In this document: one piece after another, positions 1 through 6,831 of the stretch
Layout of the letters: each line of letters opens with the position of its first letter
Numbering within the stretch: the first letter of the stretch is position 1
NCBI GenBank assembly: GCA_007280825.1
Contig: QYQI01000038.1
Coordinates: 1 to 26,811, forward strand
DNA from: Ignavibacteriales bacterium
Lineage (GTDB): Bacteria > Bacteroidota > Ignavibacteria > Ignavibacteriales > Melioribacteraceae
Length of the DNA stretch: 26,811 nt
Reading direction: 5' to 3'
Notes under the pieces: model-generated
The model's database searches: none
What the model was told of the DNA's origin: nothing
Seen by the model: only the letters and a program-made list of their open reading frames with translations
Program-made: the position numbers and the translations under genes

Positions 1-27
1 AGACAAGTAAGAACATCTGGATTGTAA

Positions 28-711
28 TTAGTTTGTATCATCATCACCAAGTTTTAAAAAATGAATTAACGGATAATCTGCAACCGGTGTTGGGATAAAA
101 GCCTTGTCTCCCAAATCAGAAAACAAGTTCAGTCCTTCCATTGGCTGGCTCTCCACCAAATTTGCCATTGTGTAATCTCTTCTTTTAATCATACTGCCGT
201 TTACGGCAGACCATTCAGAAAATACAATTGGTTCAGCTTTTTCTGCAGGTGTTTTTAAGTTTAGAGCATCACCCCACAAAATATTTCTGCTTAGAATAAA
301 CTCTGCTGCTTTTAAGCATTCGGGTTTAAATTCTTTCTTATAGTTGTTTAAATAATAGTGTGTGAAAATCCCTAACAATCTGTCGCGACAAGTTTGTACA
401 TTGTCTGGTAAAATGTCCACTCCATAAATACTTGATAAGGCAAGGATTGCATAGCGTTCATATTCTAATTGGTTCTTTGAATATCGATGTTCTACAACAA
501 CTAATTTTCTCTTTAATATTTCCACTAAGAAATTTCCAGTTCCACAAGCAGGCTCCAAAAAACGAGAATCAATTCTTTCTGTTTCTTGTTTCACCAAATC
601 GAGCATTGCTTTTACTTCACGTTCAGAAGTGAACACCTCACCGTGGTCTGTAACCCTTTGTCGAGTTTTTACTTGGCTAGTATTTTTTATTTCTTCTGAT
701 AAATCATTCAT
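28..711 (-). CDS. DNA adenine methylase, N-terminal SAM-binding part (restriction-modification)
   Basis: 227 aa. Residues 53-61 read EPACGTGNF, the SAM-binding motif I of N6-adenine DNA methylases. IYGVDIL at 95-101 fits the acidic motif II region and GDAL at 147-150 the next conserved strand. No NPPY/NPPF catalytic motif is present, although in one-piece enzymes it should follow soon after. The last third (EWSAVNGSMIKRRDY, 166-180, then LFSDLGDKAFIP) looks like a conserved ending rather than a random truncation. From memory, some type I/IIG-like systems split the methylase so that the NPPY part lies in the next gene. That gene would lie beyond the window edge; an ATG 12 nt after this stop (minus strand, position 16) could begin it, but only 5 codons are visible. 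ATG start. Alternative: a decayed fragment. The family call is firm; activity alone is doubtful. Confidence 0.75.
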   Translation of the reverse strand: MNDLSEEIKNTSQVKTRQRVTDHGEVFTSEREVKAMLDLVKQETERIDSRFLEPACGTGNFLVEILKRKLVVVEHRYSKNQLEYERYAILALSSIYGVDILPDNVQTCRDRLLGIFTHYYLNNYKKEFKPECLKAAEFILSRNILWGDALNLKTPAEKAEPIVFSEWSAVNGSMIKRRDYTMANLVESQPMEGLNLFSDLGDKAFIPTPVADYPLIHFLKLGDDDTN

Positions 712-932
712 TGTAATTTCATAATAGTAGTGCCAATCTGTATAAGAAAAAATAATTCTAACCTAAATTAATTCTTGCGAAGTACTATTTGTGTTTGGAA
801 GAAAAGAAGTTACTATTTGGTTTCCCATTACGGAATTCCCCTTATTGCGTTTACAACCCTGCCCGCGGTAGGCAAGTTATAAAAAACAAAAACTATTCAA
901 AAGGAAAATGTATTTCAGTCAGCGGTAAGCTA
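712..932. other. Intergenic stretch with short repeats, no gene seen
   Basis: 221 nt between the methylase start and the downstream mutase-like gene. It holds a small GC-rich imperfect palindrome at about 858-875 (TGCC at 860-863 pairs with GGCA at 871-874), unlike the AT-rich surroundings, and the first copy of a 17-nt direct repeat. No convincing promoter or reading frame is visible. Confidence 0.5.
891..907 (+). repeat. 17-nt direct repeat, copy 1
   Basis: AACTATTCAAAAGGAAA occurs here and again at 1435-1451 in the same orientation. Each copy is followed by a T-rich stretch, then a CGGT word and an AGCT-rich tract. The copies lie on either side of the 148-aa membrane gene at 933-1379. Confidence 0.75.
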
Positions 933-950
933 TCAGCTTTCAGAAGCTTT
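918..950 (+). repeat. AGCT-rich low-complexity tract
   Basis: The words GTAAGCTATCAGCTTTCAGAAGCT form loosely phased AGCT/CAGCT units. The tract runs into the 3' end of the minus-strand membrane gene, so its last codons (KASES-stop) come from repeat sequence. A related tract lies at 1462-1518. Confidence 0.55.
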
Positions 951-1379
951 TCCTCTCAAACCCCAAAGTAATAATCCACAAACAACAAGCATTGATAATG
1001 ACAAAGAAATTAATCCAAATTTAATAATTACTTCTTGCCAAACTGCACCTTTAAAATCTCCTCCCGCTAAGGGCATCATTTCTGCCCCAGCTCCCCATAT
1101 TCCAGCTAAAAGTGTTGTCCCCCAATTTGTAAATGTACCAAATAGTGAAAGTCCAAATCCAAAATTGAGCAGTTTATTTGATAGATTTAATTTAGGCCAT
1201 ATTATCCCAAAAATAATTAATAGCATTCCGTTCATAGTACCTTCGAGATGGCTCGATAGTCCCATCCGGGGATTTTGCATTGCTGGGATTAAAAAGCCGG
1301 TAATCAATCCCAATAAAAACAACAAAATTCCATATCGTATTAGTTTACGACTATGATGTAATTGAGAATCTATGTTCAT
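933..1379 (-). CDS. Hydroxylaminobenzene mutase / styrene oxide isomerase-like membrane protein
   Basis: 148 aa with four hydrophobic segments at about 14-33, 46-62, 74-95 and 118-141. Features recalled from the hydroxylaminobenzene mutase (HabA/HabB) family are SSHLEGTMNG (42-51), GTFTNW (81-86), WGAGAEMMPLAGG (95-107) and QE (115-116). That family is related to the bacterial styrene oxide isomerase, a small heme-containing membrane enzyme. His44, six residues before Asn50, matches the spacing I recall for its heme-ligand His and active-site Asn. The family rearranges arylhydroxylamines to aminophenols, or epoxides to aldehydes; the substrate here is unknown. The start is set at the ATG at 1379, preceded by GAAAGGAAAC about 9 nt away; an upstream start at 1436 would add 19 poorly conserved residues. 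The gene lies between direct repeats. Confidence 0.7.
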   Translation of the reverse strand: MNIDSQLHHSRKLIRYGILLFLLGLITGFLIPAMQNPRMGLSSHLEGTMNGMLLIIFGIIWPKLNLSNKLLNFGFGLSLFGTFTNWGTTLLAGIWGAGAEMMPLAGGDFKGAVWQEVIIKFGLISLSLSMLVVCGLLLWGLRGKASES

Positions 1380-1434
1380 CTTATTGTTTCCTTTCTGTTT
1401 ATGAAAATTTATTATTCCTATTACTAAAAAAAGC

Positions 1435-1451
1435 AACTATTCAAAAGGAAA
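1435..1451 (+). repeat. 17-nt direct repeat, copy 2
   Basis: Second copy of AACTATTCAAAAGGAAA, identical to 891-907 and 544 nt from it. It sits about 55 nt upstream of the start of the minus-strand membrane gene. Confidence 0.75.
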
Positions 1452-1461
1452 TTTTATAGCG

Positions 1462-1518
1462 GTCGGCAATCAGCTACAAACTCTTAGCTAAAAGCTAATG
1501 GCTAATTGCTAACAGCTC
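1462..1518 (+). repeat. AGCT-phased intergenic repeat tract with small hairpin
   Basis: The tract contains repeated words AGCTA, AGCTAA, GGCTAA, TGCTAA and CAGCT. TTAGCT at 1484-1489 pairs with AGCTAA at 1493-1498 around AAA. It lies just downstream of the bacterioferritin gene and may help end its transcript, but no U-run follows. I infer a dispersed intergenic repeat, related to the tract at 918-950. Confidence 0.55.
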
Positions 1519-1552
1519 AGAGTGTTATTTCACTTGCTTTCACGGTTTCAAA

Positions 1553-2059
1553 TTAATTTTGAGCGGGCGGAGTTGCCGCTGTATTCATCACTTTACTTCT
1601 CTCGATTGATTGAAGCGCTAAATAGCGGTCTCCGAATTTCTTTAGATTATCTAATTCAGTATCGTACTGATTATAATGGACTTCTTCTTCCGCAACAAGT
1701 CCTTCGAATAATTGTTTAGAAACAGAGTCGGCATTTTTTGAACACTCATTTGCCCAAAGATTATATTCCTTAGCGCTCTCCTCTTCCATCTTAGCTGCCA
1801 GAGTTAACATTTCCTCTACGTTCTGTTTTTTCTGAACAGATGATGAAGCTGTCATTTCAATTTCACCTTTTAGAAATAAAATTCTATCGGCTAATCTTTC
1901 GATATGAAGCATTTCAGCTATAGCTGTTCTCTTAAAAAGATTTGAAAGAAGATCGTATCCCTGGTCATCACAGTGAAAATGAAAGTACATGTACTGATGA
2001 ACTGCAGAAAGTTCATCCGCAACAGCTTTATTTAACAGTTCAATACTTTTTTCGTGCAT
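1553..2059 (-). CDS. bfr: Bacterioferritin
   Basis: 168 aa four-helix ferritin-like protein that aligns along its length with Escherichia coli Bfr. Visible diiron ligands are Glu16 (DELSA), Glu49 and His52 (EMLH), Glu92, Glu125 and His128 (EEVH). Met50 sits where the E. coli heme ligand Met52 lies, which supports a true heme-binding bacterioferritin over a plain ferritin. It stores iron and detoxifies Fe(II) and peroxide in the cytoplasm. The C-terminal tail from about 157 (MNTAATPPAQN) is longer than in E. coli. Start: ATG at 2059 with a strong GGAGGATATT ribosome site. About 130 nt upstream hold no promoter I can call with confidence. It is probably a single-gene transcript. Confidence 0.9.
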   Translation of the reverse strand: MHEKSIELLNKAVADELSAVHQYMYFHFHCDDQGYDLLSNLFKRTAIAEMLHIERLADRILFLKGEIEMTASSSVQKKQNVEEMLTLAAKMEEESAKEYNLWANECSKNADSVSKQLFEGLVAEEEVHYNQYDTELDNLKKFGDRYLALQSIERSKVMNTAATPPAQN

Positions 2060-2169
2060 AATATCCTCCGTTTTGTCTAACCATTGTGTAATAACAAATT
2101 TCTAAATGTAAAAATAAAAGTAAAAGATGGTAATAAAAAGTGGAATGTATAAAATTAGGTTATGTGGGA

Positions 2170-2201
2170 GTAAGCAGTTATGAGTTTTAAGTTATGAATT
2201 A
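2170..2201 (+). repeat. Short phased TTATGA-type intergenic repeat
   Basis: GTTATGAGTTTTAAGTTATGAATT is built of two nearly identical GTTATGA units and overlaps the 3' end of rnc. It resembles the low-complexity tracts around 930 and 1490 in style but not in sequence. Confidence 0.4.
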
Positions 2202-2968
2202 ACATTTTTTAGTTTTTTAAGAGCATTATTAGAAGCTTCCTGCTCAGCGGCTTTTTTATTTCTACCATTACCGGTTCCGAATAATTGATCTCCTAAATAG
2301 ACATCAATAATAAAATCTTTTTTGTGCGGAGGACCTTCTTCAGATCGTATAATATATTGCGGACTCTGCAGTTTTTTGGAGTGAGCATATTCTAGTAACT
2401 GTCCTTTATAGTTTGTATCAATCAAAAAATTTTGATCCACTTCATACGGTTTAATTATCCGTTCAATCACAAATTCTTCAGTCTTACTTAAACCTTGATC
2501 TAAGTAGATTGCACCTATCAAAGCTTCAAGTCCGTCTGCGTATATTGTCTGCATTCCCTCCATCGAATCCCGCAAGTATTTTTCATTGTATAGAATAATA
2601 TTATTCAAACCTATTTCTTGCGCTGTAATATATAAGTGTTCACGGTTAACAAGAGCCGCACGTGATTTTGTAAGAAATCCTTCTTCTTCGTTCCTGTAAT
2701 TTTCAAAGAGATAATTAGCAACGATCATACTTAAAACGGAATCGCCTAAAAATTCCAACCGTTCATTTGATTTAGAAAGTTCGGGATATAACTCAAGATA
2801 AGAACTATGTGTGAGAGCTTTTATGAAATAGGATTTATTGCGAGGTGTAAAACCGAGTATTTTTTTTAGGATTGTATAGTTCTTCTGAAATCTAGTTCTT
2901 AGTTCCGGATCAATAAAATATTTTCTTCTTTGAAAAAAGAAAAACCTATCTAACAGTTTTCCAAACAA
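2192..2968 (-). CDS. rnc: Ribonuclease III
   Basis: 258 aa. The catalytic signature NERLEFLGD is at 68-76 and the second acidic cluster ADGLEALIGAIYLD at 144-157, with metal-binding Glu72, Asp76, Asp145 and Glu148. A C-terminal dsRNA-binding domain spans about 186-255 (NYKGQLLEY, then GTGNGRNKKAAEQEA). It cuts double-stranded RNA in rRNA and mRNA processing. A basic N-terminal extension of about 25 residues precedes the RNase domain. The start is TTG at 2968, with AGGA 7 nt upstream overlapping the end of fabF; no in-frame ATG is available. It is the last gene of the fab operon, 4 nt after fabF, as in many bacteria. Confidence 0.95.
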   Translation of the reverse strand: MFGKLLDRFFFFQRRKYFIDPELRTRFQKNYTILKKILGFTPRNKSYFIKALTHSSYLELYPELSKSNERLEFLGDSVLSMIVANYLFENYRNEEEGFLTKSRAALVNREHLYITAQEIGLNNIILYNEKYLRDSMEGMQTIYADGLEALIGAIYLDQGLSKTEEFVIERIIKPYEVDQNFLIDTNYKGQLLEYAHSKKLQSPQYIIRSEEGPPHKKDFIIDVYLGDQLFGTGNGRNKKAAEQEASNNALKKLKNVNS

Positions 2969-2972
2969 AAAA

Positions 2973-4217
2973 TCATCCTACAAACTTTTTGAATAGTAAA
3001 GATGCATTATGTCCGCCAAAACCAAATGTATTGCTAATAGCGTAATTGATCTCTTTCTTAACAGCTACATTGGGAGTATAATTTAAATCCATTTCCGGTT
3101 CAGCTTCTTTAAAGTTAATTGTAGGCGGCACTATGCTGTTTTTAATTGCAAGCAGAGTTGCAATAGCTTCAACTGCACCAGCCGCGCCTAATAAATGTCC
3201 GGTCATAGATTTTGTGGAACTTACAGCAAGTTTTTTAGCATGATCACCAAAAACGGTTTTAATCGCAATAGTTTCATTAAGATCGTTGAGCTCTGTTGAT
3301 GTACCATGCGCATTTATATAATCAACTACAATAGGTTCAACACCGGCATCTCTTAAACATTCTCTCATAGAACGAACGGCACCTTCTCCACCAGGAGGAG
3401 GCGCAGTTACATGGTAAGCATCACCGGTTAGACCGATACCGACAACTTCTCCGTAGATTTTTGCACCGCGTTTAAGTGCGTGTTCGAGTTCCTCTAATAC
3501 AATAGTACCTGAACCTTCGCCCATAACAAATCCATTCCGGTCTTTATCAAACGGACGTGATGCCTCCATCATACGGTCATTCCAAGTTGAAAGTGCACGA
3601 GCAGCATTAAATCCTGCAATTGCCATTTGAGTAATTGCGGCTTCAGCTCCACCGGTTATCATAATTTCAGCAGAACCGCGTTGAATCAAAATAAATGCAT
3701 CAGATATTGCATGAGATGAAGTTGCACATGCAGAAGTTGTTGCATAATTAGGTCCTTTGAAACCATATTTAATAGAAATTTGTCCGGCTGCAATATCGGG
3801 AATCATTTTGGGAACAAAGAAAGGGCTAACTCGTTTAGGTCCACCGTTCATGTATGCGGTATGTTCTTCTTCCCAGGTTACCATTCCGCCGATACCACTT
3901 CCGTAAATTACACCTGCTCTTTCCAAATTAATTTTAGAGAGGTCTAACTTTGAATCTTCCATAGCCATTGCTGCAGTAGCTAAAGAGTAATGTGTAAATG
4001 GATCCATCCTTCTTAATTCTTTTTTATCTACATATTTAAGCGGATCGAAATTTTTCACTTCACAAGCAAAACGTGTGTTGAATGCAGACGGATCAAATTT
4101 TGTTATAGGACCGGCTCCGTTTCTGCCGGAGATTAACCCCTCCCAAAATTCTTGAGTGTTATTGCCAATCGGAGTTAAAGCACCAATACCGGTTACAACA
4201 ACTCTTTTACTGCTCAT
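2973..4217 (-). CDS. fabF: 3-oxoacyl-ACP synthase II (KAS II)
   Basis: 414 aa, the usual length. The catalytic triad is Cys164 (TSACATSS), His304 (NAHGTST) and His341 (KSMTGHLLGAAG). FabF condenses malonyl-ACP with acyl-ACP in cytoplasmic fatty acid elongation. The start is ATG at 4217 with AGGGA upstream. The gap from acpP is 76 nt, much longer than other gaps in the operon, and holds a perfect hairpin. Confidence 0.97.
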   Translation of the reverse strand: MSSKRVVVTGIGALTPIGNNTQEFWEGLISGRNGAGPITKFDPSAFNTRFACEVKNFDPLKYVDKKELRRMDPFTHYSLATAAMAMEDSKLDLSKINLERAGVIYGSGIGGMVTWEEEHTAYMNGGPKRVSPFFVPKMIPDIAAGQISIKYGFKGPNYATTSACATSSHAISDAFILIQRGSAEIMITGGAEAAITQMAIAGFNAARALSTWNDRMMEASRPFDKDRNGFVMGEGSGTIVLEELEHALKRGAKIYGEVVGIGLTGDAYHVTAPPPGGEGAVRSMRECLRDAGVEPIVVDYINAHGTSTELNDLNETIAIKTVFGDHAKKLAVSSTKSMTGHLLGAAGAVEAIATLLAIKNSIVPPTINFKEAEPEMDLNYTPNVAVKKEINYAISNTFGFGGHNASLLFKKFVG

Positions 4218-4260
4218 ATACGATCCCTATTTTTAGGATTTAAAGGATGGATTAAAGAAC

Positions 4261-4283
4261 GACCACGGATCATCTCCGTGGTC
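4261..4283 (-). promoter_or_regulatory. Perfect hairpin between acpP and fabF
   Basis: GACCACGGA (4261-4269) and TCCGTGGTC (4275-4283) form a perfect 9-bp stem with a 5-nt loop. On the minus (transcribed) strand it is followed by GTTCTTTAAT, not a clean U-run, so full intrinsic termination is doubtful. It may be a leaky terminator, an RNase stop or an RNase III site that keeps acpP mRNA above fabF mRNA. That role is inferred. Confidence 0.7.
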
Positions 4284-4293
4284 TTAACTAAAT

Positions 4294-4530
4294 TTATTTA
4301 CCTAATTTTTCTTTCAAATACTTTATTGCATCGCCAACAGTAGAAATTTTTTCTGCATCTTCATCAGGAATTGAAATATCAAAAGCAGATTCGAAACCCA
4401 TAACAAGTTCTACTATATCGAGAGAATCTGCGCCCAAATCGTTTGTAAATGAAGCACCCGGAACAACTTGTGATTCTTCAACACCGAGTTTATCCATTAC
4501 GATTTCTTTTACTTTTACTTCAACGTCCAT
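4294..4530 (-). CDS. acpP: Acyl carrier protein
   Basis: 78 aa, acidic, four-helix ACP. The phosphopantetheine attachment site is Ser36 in GADSLDIVEL (33-42). It carries the growing acyl chain for all Fab enzymes encoded here and feeds PlsX. The start ATG at 4530 has an AGGAGCTAAG ribosome site, the strongest in the operon, as expected for a very abundant protein. It lies between fabG (43-nt gap) and fabF (hairpin gap). Confidence 0.98.
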   Translation of the reverse strand: MDVEVKVKEIVMDKLGVEESQVVPGASFTNDLGADSLDIVELVMGFESAFDISIPDEDAEKISTVGDAIKYLKEKLGK

Positions 4531-4572
4531 CTTAGCTCCTTTTTATTTGTTGAATTAATAATCATTTAAAAA

Positions 4573-5316
4573 TTACATTACCATTCCGCCGTCAACGGTT
4601 AAGACTTGTCCGGTGATATAATCTGATTCGCTGCTTGCAAGAAAAACAACAGCTTTAGCAACATCTTCCGGTTTACCAAGTCTCTTAATAGGGATATTAG
4701 ATAAAATCGCTTCTTTTTGTTGATCGTTTAATTTATCAGTCATATCCGTTTCAATAAAACCAGGTGCGACAGCATTAACATTTATATTTCGAGATGCTAA
4801 TTCCTTTGCATTCGATTTAGTTAGTCCTATTACTCCGGCTTTTGATGCAACATAGTTTGCTTGTCCTGCATTTCCAACTAAACCGACAACCGAACTAATA
4901 TTAATTATTTTTCCATAACGCTGTCCAATCATAAGTTTCAAAACAGCTTTTGTATAATTAAAAACACTTTTTAGATTCGCATTAATTATTGAATCAAAAT
5001 CTTGTTCCGTCATTCTAAGCAGTAAATTATCTTTAGTTCTTCCGGCATTATTTACTAAAATATCAACACCACCCAACTTCTCAATCGTAAATTTAACAGC
5101 ATCTTCAGCACAAGAAAAGGAAGAGGCATCTGCTTTAAATCCGAATACTTTCACTGAATCAGAAGATAATTCCTTTTCGATTGTACGTGCAGATTCATCT
5201 GAACTAAAATATGTAAATACAACGCTACAGCCGTTTTGCGCTAATTCTTGAACTATTCCTTTTCCTATACCGCGAGTTCCACCGGTAACGATCGCTTTTT
5301 TATTAAGCAGCTTCAA
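4573..5316 (-). CDS. fabG: 3-oxoacyl-ACP reductase
   Basis: Short-chain dehydrogenase, 247 aa from the chosen start. Counting from there, the NADPH-binding TGGTRGIG follows AIV at about 11-18, NNAG is at 89-92, and the catalytic Ser142, Tyr155 and Lys159 lie in ISSVVG and YVASKAG. It reduces 3-oxoacyl-ACP with NADPH. No ATG exists: the only near starts are TTG at 5331 and TTG at 5316, with an in-frame stop just upstream. I chose 5316 because it places the glycine motif exactly as in E. coli FabG and has GGA 7 nt upstream. 5331 would add five residues. Either start lies inside the end of the upstream cysteine-rich gene (14 or 29 nt overlap), so translation is probably coupled. Confidence 0.93.
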   Translation of the reverse strand: MKLLNKKAIVTGGTRGIGKGIVQELAQNGCSVVFTYFSSDESARTIEKELSSDSVKVFGFKADASSFSCAEDAVKFTIEKLGGVDILVNNAGRTKDNLLLRMTEQDFDSIINANLKSVFNYTKAVLKLMIGQRYGKIINISSVVGLVGNAGQANYVASKAGVIGLTKSNAKELASRNINVNAVAPGFIETDMTDKLNDQQKEAILSNIPIKRLGKPEDVAKAVVFLASSESDYITGQVLTVDGGMVM

Positions 5317-5917
5317 TCTTTGATCCGTCAATATCTATTTTTCCAAAATATTCTTTATGATAAATATCTAATTCCTCAAATCCTTTCTCTCCCAATAAGA
5401 ACTTAAGTTCATTCTTGCAACAATCGTACACCGTTGATATTTGATTAACGAGCTTACTGCAATAATGCATATCGTTCAAATGCTCATCATCAACAGTTAA
5501 GACGCCTTCCGAGATTACTAATGGAAATAATATACAATATAGCGGTTTATATTTCCACTTGAATTCTCCCTCCGCCAAAGCCATTTTTTGAAGTGTACAG
5601 AAACCTTGTTTATCAAGAAAAACACATTTTTCGTTATGAACTTCTGTACCAACTGCTATCCCGGATGGGAAATCATTATCAGCTTGCGGTTCTTCAAACC
5701 AGTTTTCAGGACTTTTTGTTTGGGAATCATCCATATATTTTATGATCTTATCCTTTTCAGACATGATCTTTTCATATTCTTGTTTATCAATATATACTCC
5801 ATAGTAACAGCATTCCCCGGAACAAATACAAACATCACATCCTTTAACAAATTTTTGTGTAAAGATCAGAGGATCTATATACATTCCATTAATAATCTTT
5901 TCAAATTTAGTCTGCAT
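5303..5917 (-). CDS. Cysteine-rich DUF3109/YkgJ-like metal-binding protein
   Basis: 204 aa with 11 cysteines. The first cluster is Cys27, 30, 32, 36 and 37 (CDVCICSGECC), followed by Cys98, Cys107, Cys128, Cys153 and Cys166-167. The phrases KCVFLDKQGFCTLQ and KPLYCILFPL match my recall of the DUF3109 / YkgJ group, thought to bind zinc or an iron-sulfur cluster; the function is unknown. It is cytoplasmic, with no signal peptide. Its ATG overlaps the fabD stop by one base (TAATG), and its end overlaps fabG. It is thus translationally tied to the fab operon, in a place where most bacteria have fabD and fabG adjacent. Family assignment is moderate; no function is claimed. Confidence 0.75.
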   Translation of the reverse strand: MQTKFEKIINGMYIDPLIFTQKFVKGCDVCICSGECCYYGVYIDKQEYEKIMSEKDKIIKYMDDSQTKSPENWFEEPQADNDFPSGIAVGTEVHNEKCVFLDKQGFCTLQKMALAEGEFKWKYKPLYCILFPLVISEGVLTVDDEHLNDMHYCSKLVNQISTVYDCCKNELKFLLGEKGFEELDIYHKEYFGKIDIDGSKIEAA

Positions 5918-6831
5918 TAAAGATACCTTTCAACATCGGAATATTTATCTATGCCGAATATTTTCACATTAGGATTAATTCGTTTGACCAGTCCTTGTAA
6001 TACTTTACCCGGACCTATTTCGTAAAATTCATCTGCGCCATCGTCAATCATATTGGTAATTGTTTCTTCCCATCTAACCGGATGATCTAATTGCTGATAA
6101 AGTAAATTTTTGATCTCCTCGCTGCTTGTTACCGGTTTAGCAGTTACATTGGCATAAACTGGAATCTTTGCATCGTAAATAGGAGTTACATCCAATTTTA
6201 ATTTTAAGCTTTCTTTTGCACTACTCATTAACGGTGAATGAAAAGCACCGCTTACCACTAATTCTTTTACAAGTTTAGCGCCTTTTGCTTTAGAGATTTC
6301 CATCGCAGCATGAACGCCTTCAACAGAACCCGAGATAACAATTTGTCCCGGTGAATTAAAGTTTGCACACTGAACGATTCCCTTTTCAGAAGCTTCCCGA
6401 CAAATATTTTCCAGAACTTCAGACGATAAACCAACAACTGCTGCCATAGTTCCCGGCTTATCAATTCCAGCTTGTAACATTGAATTGCCGCGTAACCGAA
6501 CAAGTGCAACAGCATCATAATATTGGATTGCTTTTGCTGCTACTAATGCAGAATATTCGCCTAAAGAATGCCCGGCAACCATATCCGGCTCTAATGTTCT
6601 CATTATACTTGCAAGAACAACGCTATGAACAAAAATTGCCGGTTGTGTAATATCAGTTTGTTTAAGAGCTTCTTCAGGACCGTTAAACATTAAATGTGAA
6701 AGAGAAACTCCGGCAGCATCTTCTGCAACTTTTATCATTTCTTTGGCTTCAACAGAATTTTCATATAGATCTTTCGCCATTCCTACATATTGAGAACCTT
6801 GTCCGGGAAATATGAAAGCTTTCTTGCCCAA
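5917..6831 (-). CDS. fabD: Malonyl-CoA:ACP transacylase
   Basis: 304 aa. FPGQGSQYVGM lies at 8-18 and the nucleophile is Ser89 in GHSLGEYSAL. Arg114, which binds the malonyl carboxylate, is in RLRG, and His198 is in GAFHSPLM. FabD moves malonyl from CoA to ACP. It starts with TTG at 6831, directly after the fabH stop; no in-frame ATG fits the conserved N-terminus, and GGAG lies about 10 nt upstream inside fabH. Confidence 0.96.
   Translation of the reverse strand: MGKKAFIFPGQGSQYVGMAKDLYENSVEAKEMIKVAEDAAGVSLSHLMFNGPEEALKQTDITQPAIFVHSVVLASIMRTLEPDMVAGHSLGEYSALVAAKAIQYYDAVALVRLRGNSMLQAGIDKPGTMAAVVGLSSEVLENICREASEKGIVQCANFNSPGQIVISGSVEGVHAAMEISKAKGAKLVKELVVSGAFHSPLMSSAKESLKLKLDVTPIYDAKIPVYANVTAKPVTSSEEIKNLLYQQLDHPVRWEETITNMIDDGADEFYEIGPGKVLQGLVKRINPNVKIFGIDKYSDVERYL

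Noticed and set aside
432..632. 66-codon plus-strand open frame within the methylase
   Set aside because: Antisense to the SAM-binding region, with no domain and no ribosome site.
789..971. 60-codon plus-strand open frame in the repeat-bearing intergenic region
   Set aside because: It runs through the GC palindrome and repeat tract, with low-complexity composition and no support.
1..2190. A complete defence island or prophage at the left end
   Set aside because: Only one partial methylase is visible. No restriction, helicase, integrase or phage gene is in the window.
5588..5920. 110-codon plus-strand open frame opposite the DUF3109-like gene
   Set aside because: Phe/Ile-rich antisense shadow. 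The minus-strand frame has the ordered cysteine pattern and operon overlaps.
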